Source of the DNA: Brachybacterium ginsengisoli
Lineage (GTDB): Bacteria; Actinomycetota; Actinomycetes; Actinomycetales; Dermabacteraceae
NCBI RefSeq assembly: GCF_002407065.1
Contig: NZ_CP023564.1
Span: forward strand, 3,162,001 to 3,226,000
Length of the DNA: 64,000 bases
Reading direction: 5' to 3'
In this document: positions 25,923 through 35,077 of the stretch, in pieces
Position numbering within the stretch: the first letter of the stretch is position 1
How the letters are laid out: each line of letters opens with the position of its first letter
Notes under the pieces: generated by a model
Database searches by the model: none
What the model saw: only the letters and a program-made list of their open reading frames with translations
What the model was told of the DNA's origin: nothing
Made by a program: the position numbers and the translations under genes

Positions 25923-26954
25923 ATGGCAGCCCTGTCCCGTCGTCGTCTTCTCACCTCCGCCCTCGCCGTCGGCCTGGTCGCACCCGCCGGCTCGGCGCTG
26001 GCCGCGCCGAACACCTCGAAGGACGCGAAGCTCGTCGAGGGCACCACGTTCCGCCTCACGATCATGCAGACCAACGACCTCCACGGGCACCTGCAGGAAG
26101 TGGTCGAGACGGCGGACGGCCGCCTCCACGAGAACAACGTCGCGAAGTACGCGACGCTCATCGACCAGGTGCGCTCCGAGGAGGAGAACGTTCTGGTGGT
26201 CGATGGCGGAGACCTGTTCCTGCGCGGCGAGTTCGAGGAGTTCCAGAGCGCCCTGGAGACCGAGATCCTCAAGGAGATCGGCTACGCCGCGACCGTCATC
26301 GGCAACAACGACTTCCGCGTGTTCCCCGCCGGCGACGGCACCGCCGAGGACTCCTACGAGCAGCTCAAGGACTACCAGCGCACGCTGAACTTCCCGATCC
26401 TCTGCGGCAACGTGGTCTACGAGGACACCGGCAAGCTGCTGCCCTTCGCGAAGGCGTCGATCACGAAGTCCTACTCCGGCGTGAAGGTGGGCCTCATCGG
26501 CGTGACCACGATGAAGCCCGAGGTGCGCGAGTGGGAGGACGTCGCCGGCCTGGACTTCATCGACCCGGTCGAGGCGCTCGAGGGCGGTCTGCTCGCCGAC
26601 GCCTCCTCGAAGAGCCACGTGAACGTGATCCTCAGCCACGCCGGCAACGACGACGACCACCGCATCGCGACGCTCGGCGGCGTCGACGTGGTGCTCGGCG
26701 CCGACACCCACAGGATCATCCGCACCCCGGAGACCGAGGTGAACGCCGACGGCGCGGTCGTCCCGATCACGCAGGGCGGCGGCGAGCAGGAGCACTACCT
26801 CACCCGCCTCGACCTCGAGTTCACCGTGCAGGGCGGCGAGTACGTGCTCACCACGTTCGACGGCTCCCTCTACGAGGACCTCTCGGACGTCGAGGAGGAC
26901 CCGAAGGTGGTCGCGATCATCGACAGGTACCGGGCGATGCTCGCGGAGGGGTGA
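25923..26954 (+). CDS. Secreted metallophosphatase (5'-nucleotidase-like)
   Basis: A 343-residue calcineurin-like phosphatase with a Tat signal (LSRRRLLTSALAVGLVAPAG, cleavage near SALAA). Metal-binding motifs of the UshA/5'-nucleotidase N-terminal domain are present: MQTNDLHGH (about 44-52), VVDGGDLFLRG, VIGNNDF, ILSHAGNDDDH and VLGADTH. The large C-terminal substrate domain of UshA is missing, so this is the short catalytic-domain form that ends soon after the metal core. The ATG at 25923 follows GGAG and was preferred over the much longer open frame, because the signal peptide begins there. Probably releases phosphate from an extracellular ester. Confidence 0.82.
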   Translation: MAALSRRRLLTSALAVGLVAPAGSALAAPNTSKDAKLVEGTTFRLTIMQTNDLHGHLQEVVETADGRLHENNVAKYATLIDQVRSEEENVLVVDGGDLFLRGEFEEFQSALETEILKEIGYAATVIGNNDFRVFPAGDGTAEDSYEQLKDYQRTLNFPILCGNVVYEDTGKLLPFAKASITKSYSGVKVGLIGVTTMKPEVREWEDVAGLDFIDPVEALEGGLLADASSKSHVNVILSHAGNDDDHRIATLGGVDVVLGADTHRIIRTPETEVNADGAVVPITQGGGEQEHYLTRLDLEFTVQGGEYVLTTFDGSLYEDLSDVEEDPKVVAIIDRYRAMLAEG

Positions 26955-27000
26955 CCCGGCCGCGGGGGACGACGGGCCGACGGGCGAGCGTCGGCGCACC

Positions 27001-27006
27001 TACAGT
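27001..27006 (+). promoter_or_regulatory. Candidate leaderless -10 box for the YitT-like gene
   Basis: TACAGT lies 6 bases before the ATG at 27013, with no Shine-Dalgarno sequence. Confidence 0.4.
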
Positions 27007-27012
27007 GACGAC

Positions 27013-27696
27013 ATGCCCTCAACCCCCTGCGACCCCTCGGCGGAGACTGCAACGCCCGACTCCCCGACCGACGCGCCTGCAGCTACACCGCTCCCCATCG
27101 ACGCCGTGATCCCGCATCGCCCCACCGAGGACGTGCTGGGCGTGCTGACGGGGACGTTCCTGGCGTCGCTCGGCCTGTACCTGCTGCAGAGCGCGGGCGC
27201 GGTCACCGGCGGCACGGCGGGCTTGGCTCTGCTGCTCACCCATGCGCTGTCGACGCCGTTCGCGCTGCTGTTCGCGCTGGTGAACCTGCCGTTCTTCGCG
27301 CTGGCCTGGTGGAAGAAGGGGTGGGTGTTCACGGTGAAGACGGCCATCTGCGTGGGGCTGATCTCCGTGTTCAGCCTGATCCATCCCCGGTTCCTGCCGC
27401 TCGAGGATGTGCCGCTGCTGTACGCGGTGATCGGCGGCAACCTGCTGGTAGGCGTCGGCCTGCTGATCATCTTCCGCCACGGGGCGAGCCTGGGCGGCTT
27501 CAACATCCTGGCTCTGATCCTTCAGGAGCGCGCGGGTCTGCGCGCCGGCTACGTGCAAATGGCCCTCGACGTCGCCGTGATCCTGCTGTCCCTGCTGGTG
27601 CTCGACGTCCCGCGCGTGCTGCTGTCAGCCCTGGGCGGGGTGGTGCTGAACGTGGTGCTCGCACTGAACCATCGGCCGGGGCGGTACCGGGCGTGA
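27013..27696 (+). CDS. YitT-family (DUF161) membrane protein
   Basis: A 227-residue protein with a disordered, Pro/Ala-rich N-terminus (1-35) and about six membrane segments. The segments carry the family signature: GLYLLQSAGAVTGGTAGLAL near 55-75, then NLPFFALAWWKKG and GNLLVGVGLLIIFRHGASLG. The DUF2179 domain usual in longer YitT proteins is absent. The role of the family is unknown, probably transport. It stands alone between two phosphoesterase genes. Confidence 0.8.
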   Translation: MPSTPCDPSAETATPDSPTDAPAATPLPIDAVIPHRPTEDVLGVLTGTFLASLGLYLLQSAGAVTGGTAGLALLLTHALSTPFALLFALVNLPFFALAWWKKGWVFTVKTAICVGLISVFSLIHPRFLPLEDVPLLYAVIGGNLLVGVGLLIIFRHGASLGGFNILALILQERAGLRAGYVQMALDVAVILLSLLVLDVPRVLLSALGGVVLNVVLALNHRPGRYRA

Positions 27697-27865
27697 GGTG
27701 AGCGGGCGGGGAGGCGGAGGCGGGCCACTCGGTCGTCGCCCCGGAGCTCGTGGCCATCGAGAATGATCGTGCACGTCCTGAGGTCACAACAGGTGCCGTC
27801 CTGACGCGCGACGCCGTAACGGCGGGGAATCTCTGCAACGATGGCCGCTCCCCACCGGAGAGGCC

Positions 27866-28621
27866 ATGATGCTCGAGATCGACCCCACCACGGCCGTCGC
27901 CGCCGGGGACTGGCACGGCAACACCCGGTGGGCGGAGGCGGCGATCGCGCAGGCGGCGACGTACGGAGCCCGCACGATCCTGCATCTGGGCGATTACGGC
28001 TACCTCTATTCGCAGACCTTCTGCGATGCGGTCGAGCAGGCCCTTGCCGCGCACGAGATGCAGCTGCTGTTCGTGCGCGGCAACCATGACGATGTGGACC
28101 ACCTCGATCAGCTCCCCCGCGATCCGCACGGCCACGGGATCGTCTCCTCCCGGGTGCGCCACCTGCGGGACGGTCAGCGGGTGATGCTGGGCGACGAGGT
28201 GGTCCTCGCGCTCGGCGGGGCGGGCTCCATCGACCGCGCCCACCGCCTCCACGGGGCCTCCTGGTGGGCCGACGAGATCACCCCGGCCGCGGTGGTTGAA
28301 CAGGCGATCGCCGACGGACCGGCGGACATCGTGCTCGCCCACGACTGCCCCGCCGGCGTGGACCTGCGACTGGACCCGCGCTTCGGGGCCTTCTACGAGG
28401 ACGACGATCCGGGCGTGCTCGAGTACTGCGAGGAGAACCGGGAGCGGCTGCGGGCGGCGGCGGAGGCGTTGCGTCCGCGGCTGTGGCTGCACGGGCACTA
28501 TCACCAGGTTACGAGGGAGCAGCTGGTCCACGACGATGGAGAGCGGACGCTCGTGGTGGGGTTGGACTGCGACGGGGAGTCGCTCGAGCGGAACCTGGTG
28601 CGGGTCGAGGGGATCGGGTGA
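27866..28621 (+). CDS. Cytoplasmic metallophosphoesterase
   Basis: A 251-residue calcineurin-type phosphoesterase with the five metal motifs in order: AGDWHGNTRWAE (about 13-24), LHLGDYGYLYS, VRGNHDDVDHLD, VLAHDCPAG and WLHGHYHQVTRE. There is no signal sequence. The start may be the ATG at 27866 or the next at 27869; GGAGAGG precedes both. A decayed paralogue is found at 30590-30873. Substrate unknown; the domain includes protein and nucleotide phosphatases. Confidence 0.85.
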   Translation: MMLEIDPTTAVAAGDWHGNTRWAEAAIAQAATYGARTILHLGDYGYLYSQTFCDAVEQALAAHEMQLLFVRGNHDDVDHLDQLPRDPHGHGIVSSRVRHLRDGQRVMLGDEVVLALGGAGSIDRAHRLHGASWWADEITPAAVVEQAIADGPADIVLAHDCPAGVDLRLDPRFGAFYEDDDPGVLEYCEENRERLRAAAEALRPRLWLHGHYHQVTREQLVHDDGERTLVVGLDCDGESLERNLVRVEGIG

Positions 28622-28645
28622 GGGCTCGCGGAGCGGACTGACCCC

Positions 28646-29308
28646 TCAGCCGGCGAGGCCGGCAGCGGCGAGGACGATCGGGAAGAGCCCCACCATGGTG
28701 AGCGTCCAGAGGGCGTGGACGTACAGTGCCCCGGCGAGTGAGCCGGTGATCTCCCGGGCCCACATCGCCACCGGTCCCAGGAGGAGCGCCATCGCGGCGA
28801 GGGCGGGGCTGCCCGTGCACAGCGTGACGGCGGCATACACCGCGGTGGGGACCATCCACCGGGCCAGGCCCGAGAGGAGCCGAGGCAGGGCGCCCCGGAA
28901 GAACACCTCCTCGCCAGCGCCCGCCAGGAGCGCGACGGCGAGCACCCCCCACCGTCCGTCGGCCGCCGCGGCGACCGGCCCGGTCACCCATGCGGCGGTG
29001 GCCGGGATGCCCGCCAGGACGAGTCCGCCCGCGAGCGACGCCGCGGCGAGGCCGACGCCCACGGCGGCCACCGTGATCAGAGGCGCGCGCCGAAGATCGC
29101 GGCGGGGCTGCTCCGGCGGGGCCAGGCGCATGATCACCAGCCCTCCCACGGTCCAGGTCAGGGCGATGCCGAGCGCCCATCCGGCCACGGTCCCCGGTCC
29201 CCCGCCCTGGGCGTGCAGCGAGGCGGCCAGGAGCGGCGCCGCGACGACGACGGCGACTCCGACAGCCCACCACGCTCCGGGACGGGGCGCGGGGCGATCA
29301 GGGTTCAT
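28646..29308 (-). CDS. CPBP-family intramembrane protease
   Basis: A 220-residue protein with about seven membrane segments and the CPBP/Abi motif LLAGAGEEVFFRGALPR near 145-161, containing the paired glutamates and the FxxxR arginine. The His of the later helix is in ALYVHALWTL. It should act as a membrane-embedded protease. The start at 29306-29308 was chosen over a longer open frame because hydrophobic sequence begins there and a leaderless -10 box lies 6 bases away. It is divergent from the NAD(P)-binding protein gene. Confidence 0.8.
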   Translation of the reverse strand: MNPDRPAPRPGAWWAVGVAVVVAAPLLAASLHAQGGGPGTVAGWALGIALTWTVGGLVIMRLAPPEQPRRDLRRAPLITVAAVGVGLAAASLAGGLVLAGIPATAAWVTGPVAAAADGRWGVLAVALLAGAGEEVFFRGALPRLLSGLARWMVPTAVYAAVTLCTGSPALAAMALLLGPVAMWAREITGSLAGALYVHALWTLTMVGLFPIVLAAAGLAG

Positions 29309-29314
29309 GCTCGT

Positions 29315-29320
29315 AGCGTA
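29315..29320 (-). promoter_or_regulatory. Candidate leaderless -10 box for the CPBP gene
   Basis: TACGCT on the minus strand ends 6 bases before the ATG at 29308, without a ribosome site. Confidence 0.4.
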
Positions 29321-29429
29321 CGAGGCCGCGCGCCGCGACGGGCCGCGGCAGGCCTTGCCTCCGGGCGCCGGCTCGTATAGACCTGTGCACACAGGCCGCA
29401 CCACAGGTGCTCTGACACGGAGGTCGACC

Positions 29430-30455
29430 ATGCGCGTACTCGTCATCGGAGCCGGAGGGTACGTGGGCAGCCGGGTGATCCCCGGGCTGCTCGAGGACGG
29501 CCACCAGGTGGTCGCCGGGGCCCGGGATCTCCACAAGCTCGATGCCTTCTGGTGGAGCGGCGCCGTCGACCGGGTCGAGCTGGACGTGACCGAGGACGAG
29601 TCCGTGCGTGCCGCGATCAGCGAGGACCCGTCCCTGGAGGCGGTGGTCTACCTGGTCCACGGCATGGGCGGGGACGACTTCCGGGAGGCGGACCGCGCCG
29701 CCGCGCAACGCGTGCGCGCCGCCGTCGACGCCTCCGCCGTGACGGCCGTGGTCTACCTCTCGGGCCTCATCCCCGCCATCCCGCGCGAGGAGCTCTCCGA
29801 GCACCTGATCTCCCGCCTCGAGGTCGAGGAGGAGCTCTCCGAGGTGGGATGCCGCTTCGTGGGGCTGCGGGCCGCGGTGGTGCTCGGCGCGGGCTCGACG
29901 AGCTTCGAGCTGATGACCCAGCTGGCCCACCGCCTCCCCGTGACCGTGTTCCCGGACTGGATGGACCATCTGGTGGAGCCGATCTCCGTGGTCGATGCCG
30001 TCGCCGCGATCCGGGGCGCCGTGACCACCGAGAGCGCCCACGGCGTGTACGACATCGGCGGGGGCGACCCGATCGCCTATCCGCGGCTGGTCGAGAAGGT
30101 CCTGGAGCTCACGGACCGGCAGCGGCCGGGTTTCTCCGTCCCGGTGATGCCCCAGGCCCTGGTCTCGAGCGTGGCCTCATGGCTCTCCGACATCCCCGCC
30201 TCGACGGTCTCCGCGCTCATGGAGAGCCTGCGCGAGGACATGGTCGCGCGGGACGAACGGTGGCTGGCCGAGCTGCTGCCGAGCGGTCACGCGCCGCGGG
30301 TCTCGGTCGACGAGGCGCTGCGGCGCAGCCTCGCCGTGCCGGATGCGAGCCGCAGCCCCCAGGAGCGGGATCCGCTCGGGGTGCTGCCGGGTGATCCCGA
30401 GTGGGCGACGAACGGTGACGGGCAGGAGCGGCTGATGGAGTTCAAGCGGGGCTGA
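29430..30455 (+). CDS. NAD(P)-binding atypical SDR (NmrA-like) protein
   Basis: A 341-residue Rossmann protein with the dinucleotide motif MRVLVIGAGGYVGSRVIPGL at its very start, AVVYLVHGMGGDDF and VVYLSGLIP strands, and a C-terminal domain of about 130 residues. The classic SDR YxxxK pair is not evident, as in atypical SDRs that act as sensors or use other chemistry. The ATG at 29430 follows CGGAGG. A TATAGA box lies at 29379-29384. No operon partner; the degraded gene region begins directly downstream. Confidence 0.78.
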   Translation: MRVLVIGAGGYVGSRVIPGLLEDGHQVVAGARDLHKLDAFWWSGAVDRVELDVTEDESVRAAISEDPSLEAVVYLVHGMGGDDFREADRAAAQRVRAAVDASAVTAVVYLSGLIPAIPREELSEHLISRLEVEEELSEVGCRFVGLRAAVVLGAGSTSFELMTQLAHRLPVTVFPDWMDHLVEPISVVDAVAAIRGAVTTESAHGVYDIGGGDPIAYPRLVEKVLELTDRQRPGFSVPVMPQALVSSVASWLSDIPASTVSALMESLREDMVARDERWLAELLPSGHAPRVSVDEALRRSLAVPDASRSPQERDPLGVLPGDPEWATNGDGQERLMEFKRG

Positions 30456-30589
30456 GCATCTCCAGAAGCGGGACGCTCGCGACAGTGCTCGCCGCCGCCG
30501 ATCCACAGTCTTCGAGAACGACAGTTGGACGGAGTTCCCTGGCGAACCCCATCACCCCTTCTCCTAAGACGAGCTGCCTGGGTGTGAGG

Positions 30590-30873
30590 TCTTCCCGGGT
30601 GTGCCACCTGCACGATGGCCAGCGGGTGATGCTGGGCGGCGAGGACGCCCTCGCGCTCGGCGGGGCGGGCTCGAGGACTGCGAGGAGAACTGGGAACGGC
30701 TGCGGGCGGCGGCGGATGCGCAGCGCCCGCGGCTGTGGCTGCACGGGCGCGACCACCGGGTGACGATGGAGTCGCTGGTCCACGACGATGGGGAGCGGAC
30801 GCTGGTGGTGGGGCTGGGCTGCGACGGGGAGGCGCTGGAGCGGAATCTGGCGTGGGTCGACGGGCTCGGCTGA
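30590..30873 (+). pseudogene. Metallophosphoesterase remnant with internal deletion
   Basis: A decayed copy of the gene at 27866-28621. The piece at 30596-30671 matches codons around VRHLRDGQRVMLGDEV, and the piece from 30672 to the stop at 30873 matches the C-terminal third (YCEENRERLRAAAEAL to the end). About 190 bases between them are missing and the join changes the reading frame. The two metal motifs upstream and VLAHDCPAG are lost, so it cannot be active. The surviving C-terminal frame still reads WLHGRDHRVTMESL, with the metal-binding H-x-H pattern altered. Confidence 0.85.
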
Positions 30874-31071
30874 GAGGTCGGGCACGAGGCACCCTGCCGT
30901 GGCCAGCCTTCGAGGCAGCTTGTCTTCCCATGGCATCAGCACTGGTCAACGCGCACTGCAACACCCGAGGCCACCACGAGGCCTCCGTGCGTGGAACCGC
31001 CATCGGGAGGGGATGCCGTGCCAGTCGGCGCCGCCTCGCTCGCGATGTTCGAGGCGATGTTCGATCGGCCG

Positions 31072-31629
31072 TCAGTCTGCGGTGTCGAACTCGGGGACCA
31101 TCGCGTCCAGCAGATCCCCTGCATGGCCCTGGAGCAGACTCGCGTACTCGATCGAGCGCGGCATCATGCTCTCCTCGTAGAGCCCGATGGCCTCCGCAGC
31201 GGTGGCACTGTTCGCGATCGCCAGTGCGAGATCGCTCGCGTCGAGCATCGCCATGTTGACGCCGACTCCGAGCGGCGGCATGAGGTACGCGGCATCGCCG
31301 AGAAGTGTCGCGGTCGGACTGCGGTCCCAGGTGTGCGGGACCGGCAGCGCGAAGATCGGACGGTCGAGGTACGCACCGTCGTTCTCGGACACAAGACGCT
31401 GCAGCTCGGGCGACCATGCCGCGAACTCCTGCAAGAGATGTTCACGGATGCCCACGATGTCGCCCGCTCGAAGACCCGCCTGCGCGATCCAGTCGACGGG
31501 CCCCTGCTGGATGATGTAGACGCGCACATGGTCTCCGCCGTTGCGCTGCGCGAAGAGTCCGCGGGCACCGTCAGCGGCGTGCGCCCCACCGTGCCCGACA
31601 AGCTCCGCGATCTCGGGAGGGCGAAGGCG
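31072..31629 (-). pseudogene. FAD-dependent monooxygenase (TetX-like), N-terminally deleted
   Basis: The C-terminal half of an aromatic-ring/antibiotic-hydroxylase type flavoprotein. Reading leftward it shows GLFAQRNGGDHMRVYI and the FAD-diphosphate motif TLLGDAAYLMPPLGVGVNMA (family form GDAAH-x-PP). An in-frame TGA at 31630-31632 and loss of homology near 31620 show that the N-terminal GxGxxG FAD domain is gone. A start at 31527 would give 151 residues without an FAD-binding N-terminus, so it should be inactive. Its broken end abuts a broken TetR gene facing away. Confidence 0.75.
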
Positions 31630-31955
31630 TCATCGACGCCCTGCAGCGCCACGCCCAGGAGGCCTACGCCGCGATCTCGGAGCACCCCCGGGCCGACGAC
31701 TTCGCACGGCTCGTGAACTCGACGCCCGCGCTGCTGACCTACTCGGACCGGATGTGGACCAGGCACAGCAGAAGCCTGGCGACCGCGATCGCCGCCGAGA
31801 TGGACCGTCCCGCCGACGACGTGTCGTGCGCGGCGCTCGCCCGATGGTTCCTGGACATTCCGGCGATCATCCGAGAGCAGCCCGACCCGGTGCACGCGAT
31901 GGACTCGATCTTCGCTCTCCTTCGAGAAGGGTGGGCTGTTCGCACGGCGTCCTGA
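31623..31955 (+). pseudogene. TetR-family regulator, N-terminally deleted
   Basis: An open frame of about 110 codons encoding only a helical ligand-binding-type domain: EGVIDALQRHAQEAYAAISE, then LVNSTPALLTYSDRMWTRH and ARWFLDIPAIIREQ. It ends at TGA 31953-31955. The DNA-binding helix-turn-helix is missing because the gene begins at the same breakpoint (about 31620) as the leftward monooxygenase fragment. The C-terminal part is typical of TetR proteins; the family assignment is moderately sure. Confidence 0.65.
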
Positions 31956-32041
31956 TCATGCGCTTCCGGCGCGATCGCAGCACCGAGTCCGCCCGCGAGA
32001 CCCTGGAGGCCTCGCCCCCCCCCGACCGCGATCAGATCGGT
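31953..32041 (+). pseudogene. Adenosine deaminase fragment
   Basis: About 88 bases closely matching the interior of the intact deaminase gene near 44594-44682. The translated core SARETLEAS is identical, with changes around it and a run of nine C at about 32016-32024 where the intact gene reads CTCCCCTAC. Only about 30 codons survive, and both ends are cut off by unrelated sequence. Confidence 0.8.
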
Positions 32042-32046
32042 GCCGC

Positions 32047-33978
32047 TCAGACCCTGGCGAACTCCAGGCGCAGTTCGCCGTCCAGCGCAGGCGCCTCCTG
32101 GGTCACGAGGGTGCGGTGCACGTGGGATCCCCACACCGAGGCGAGCTTGGGGTCGTCGACCGGGATCGCCTCGGTGGTCACGGCGAAGCCCGTCGGGTCG
32201 AAGGTCGCGGCGGCCGCGCCGATGCGGAGCGTCCTGTGGCGGTCCGGTTCGGACTCCCCGGTCAGCTCGGGCCGATCGGCGGTCATGAGCACCAGGGTCA
32301 TGCGTCGCGGCGCCCGGAAGCGCCACGCGTCGTGCAGGACGAGGGTCGCTCCCCGCGCAGACTCCGCAGGCGTCTCGTCACGTCCCGGGGTCGCGCTCCG
32401 CTGCATCGTCACCGTGCGCTCGGCGCGGAGCAGCTCGGCCTCCGATGGGTACGCGGTCGCCAGGTCCATGGAGATCACGACGGTTCGGCCGTCGTCGGCG
32501 AACGTCGTGGACCGCGCCGCGAACTCTTCGCCGAACGACTGCTCGACACCGTCGGGCAGCGGTACGGAGTGGTAGGCGCTGCGCATCGTCCAGATCCCGT
32601 AGCGCGTCGCCGGTTCGAAGGTCTCGCGGCGGTAGACGCCGACGCCGACGTCGATGAGCACCGGGTTCCCGTCGAGCGAAGCGATCACTCCGCCGACGTC
32701 GTTGTGGTTGTGGCTGACGTCGTTGTGACCGCCCTTGGCGGCGATGAACCAGCCGGAGGTGTCCCCAGCATGCTCGCGGGCGACGGCGACCTCGGTCCCC
32801 GGGGCGTACCAAGATGAGGGCATCCCGGCGGCGGCGGGCCCGAGCGCCCAGCCGGGGTCCCGCAGCTCGGCGAGGGTGCGGAGGAACTGCGGTGCGAGCT
32901 GCTCGGGGAGGTGGAAGGGGTGCCGCCGGCCCATCCATCGGCCGTGTCGGGCAACCTCCTGATCGCCGACGAGGTCGCCGAAGCGCGTGAGCAGGTGCCA
33001 GGAGGCGTTCGGGGGCAGCGAGGCGGCACCGTCGGAGTAGTTGACCTGGGAGTTCGTCCCGATCTGCATGAGCATCGGGAACCTGCTCATCGCCGGGACG
33101 GGGTCCACGGCGAAACCATCGATCGCGCCATCGCTCATCTGGCGCAGCAGCACGAGCGCCTCGAACAGGGTGGCCCCGGCCCACCACCAGTAGGTGGCAC
33201 CCTCATCGCAGCTGCCGTCGGCGGAGTACCCGCCGCGGAAGCGGTCGAGGATCTCGAGGGCACGACCGATGTCGTCGGCGAGGACCTCTGCCGACGGTTC
33301 GACCACCGCGGCGCACACGAGAACGTTGGAGACGATCCAGGGCGCCCAGTTGTTGGGGACCTCGTCGAGCCCGTGCCAGTGGTAGATCTCGGTGCGCCAT
33401 GGCTCGAGCACGCGTCGGCGGATCTCGTGATGCACCCGGGCGCGGAGCCCGGGATAGGTGCGCTCGAGGCGAGCCCCCGCGACGCTGTCGATCGCGGCGA
33501 GCATCCCGCCGACATAGCCGTCGGAGAGGTCCAGGATGTCGCGGCCGGGCTGCGGGAGAGGCGGCCTCTCCCCCGACTCCGGCAGGGCGTAGTGCGAGGG
33601 AAGGCACCAGGCGCTCAGCTCGCACAGGCGCCAGATCGCGTCGGCCAGCTCTGCCGCCCAGGCGTCGTCGTCGGTGACGGCGAGCGCGAGTGCAGCGCTG
33701 CCGACGTTTCCGAGCAGCCCTCGCTGCGCGGTCTCGTACGGCGTCCTCTCGCCGGTCGCGTGGTAGTGGTGCCACAGCGAGAGCGTCGGCGGGTCCTCGC
33801 GCGCGCGGTCGCTCCATCGCCGCGCGGACTCGAGGACGTGCTCGACATCGGACGCGGCGAGGTCCGACCAGGCGGGCCGGTCCTCGACGGGAGGGGCGGC
33901 CTGCCAGCCCTGCGGGCGCAGAGCGGCGCGGGCACCGGGCGTGAGCAGCGCGCGCAGGGTCGGGACGGTAGGGGTCAT
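32047..33978 (-). CDS. Heparinase II/III-family polysaccharide lyase-like protein
   Basis: A 643-residue protein with an N-terminal alpha/alpha toroid (about 30-350, including YHWHGLDEVPNNWAPWIVSN) and the heparinase II/III beta-sandwich (about 370-643). The signature region KGGHNDVSHNHNDVGG near 420 carries the conserved His/Asn residues. There is no signal peptide, so it probably acts on imported oligosaccharides containing uronic acids. It follows the 2-hydroxyacid dehydrogenase gene by 23 bases on the same strand, and the DeoR/LacI hybrid regulator lies upstream. Family members may be lyases (PL12/15/17/21 relatives) or, in some groups, glycosidases; exact type uncertain. Confidence 0.82.
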   Translation of the reverse strand: MTPTVPTLRALLTPGARAALRPQGWQAAPPVEDRPAWSDLAASDVEHVLESARRWSDRAREDPPTLSLWHHYHATGERTPYETAQRGLLGNVGSAALALAVTDDDAWAAELADAIWRLCELSAWCLPSHYALPESGERPPLPQPGRDILDLSDGYVGGMLAAIDSVAGARLERTYPGLRARVHHEIRRRVLEPWRTEIYHWHGLDEVPNNWAPWIVSNVLVCAAVVEPSAEVLADDIGRALEILDRFRGGYSADGSCDEGATYWWWAGATLFEALVLLRQMSDGAIDGFAVDPVPAMSRFPMLMQIGTNSQVNYSDGAASLPPNASWHLLTRFGDLVGDQEVARHGRWMGRRHPFHLPEQLAPQFLRTLAELRDPGWALGPAAAGMPSSWYAPGTEVAVAREHAGDTSGWFIAAKGGHNDVSHNHNDVGGVIASLDGNPVLIDVGVGVYRRETFEPATRYGIWTMRSAYHSVPLPDGVEQSFGEEFAARSTTFADDGRTVVISMDLATAYPSEAELLRAERTVTMQRSATPGRDETPAESARGATLVLHDAWRFRAPRRMTLVLMTADRPELTGESEPDRHRTLRIGAAAATFDPTGFAVTTEAIPVDDPKLASVWGSHVHRTLVTQEAPALDGELRLEFARV

Positions 33979-34001
33979 GGCTCCTCCTCGGGGCGATGAG
34001 C

Positions 34002-35018
34002 TCAGGCGCGCAGGGCGAACGTCTTCTGGTCGATGCCGCGGCGGAACGATCCGTCGGTCGCGAAGGCGATGGCCTCGTCGACGGCGTGGGCGGAGAGCCG
34101 TCCCAGCTCGGTGCCGATCGACCCGGCGATGTGCGGGGTGAGGAAGGTGTTCGGGGTGGTGCGCAGCCGGCTGTGCAGCGGCAGGGGCTCCTCGGCGGCG
34201 ACGTCCAGGAGGGCCACCAGGTCCCCGCGCTCGAGCCGCTCGGCGAGCGCGTCCTGGTCCAGGAGGTCGCCGCGCGCGGTGTTGATCAGCGTGGTGCCGG
34301 GTCGCATCCGCGCGATGAGCTCACGGTCGATCATGCCGCGCGTGCTGGGCAGCGACGGGGCGTGGAGCGAGAGGATGTCGCTGCGCTCGACGAGCTCGGC
34401 GAGGCCCACCGGCTGCACCCCGAGCTCCGCCGCCTCGACGGGATGGAGCGTGGGGTCGTGCAGAAGCACCTCGAGCTCGAGCCCGCGCAGACGCTCGATC
34501 ACCAGACGGCCGATGGTGGAGGCCCCGACGATCCCGACGGTGCGACCGCGGATCCCGACGGCCGGCCATGCCGTCTCGAGCTCCTCATCGCCCTTCCCCG
34601 CCCGCACCCTGTCCGCCGCCCAGAACGCCCGCTTGGCGCCCAGGATGATCAGCGCGAGGGTGTACTCGGCCACGGGGATCGCGTTCGCGGCGGCGGCGGA
34701 GCTCACCGCGATGCCGCGCTCGCACACGACCGGATCGACGACCGGGCGCACCGTGCCGCCGGAGTGGGCGATGGCGCGGAGGTTCGGCAGCAGCTGGAGC
34801 ATGTCGGCGTCGATCATCGGGGTGCCCCACCCGGTGATCAGCACCTCAATGCGCGCGAGCAGGGCGCGGTCCGCCGCGACCTCCGGGTCGAGCGGACGCT
34901 CGGACAGCAGCTCGAGCGACGGATCGCTCTCCAGCCTCTGGATGTCGACCTGGTGGAACACGCGGCGGAAACTCGGCTCCGGCATCATGAAACCCGTACT
35001 CGTCCTCGATCGGGACAT
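34002..35018 (-). CDS. D-isomer-specific 2-hydroxyacid dehydrogenase family protein
   Basis: A 338-residue family member with catalytic Arg in INTARGDLLDQ, Glu in DVAAEEPLPLH and His in LTPHIAGS. The dinucleotide motif is TVGIVGASTIGRLVIERL; its middle glycine of GxGxxG is replaced by Ser (GASTIG), which occurs in related proteins. The ATG at 35016-35018 follows a very good GAGGAGG ribosome site, so it is preferred to the longer open frame. It is the first gene of a unit with the heparinase-like gene. A role in reducing or oxidising uronate-derived products is likely but unproven. Confidence 0.82.
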   Translation of the reverse strand: MSRSRTSTGFMMPEPSFRRVFHQVDIQRLESDPSLELLSERPLDPEVAADRALLARIEVLITGWGTPMIDADMLQLLPNLRAIAHSGGTVRPVVDPVVCERGIAVSSAAAANAIPVAEYTLALIILGAKRAFWAADRVRAGKGDEELETAWPAVGIRGRTVGIVGASTIGRLVIERLRGLELEVLLHDPTLHPVEAAELGVQPVGLAELVERSDILSLHAPSLPSTRGMIDRELIARMRPGTTLINTARGDLLDQDALAERLERGDLVALLDVAAEEPLPLHSRLRTTPNTFLTPHIAGSIGTELGRLSAHAVDEAIAFATDGSFRRGIDQKTFALRA

Positions 35019-35077
35019 CGATGGCCTCCTCAGGCTCGTCAGCCGTGCCATCACAGCCGCCCCCCGCGCACAGTGTC

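Noticed and set aside
32016-32024. Run of nine C as a phase-variation tract
   Set aside because: It lies in a dead gene fragment, so slippage would have no effect.
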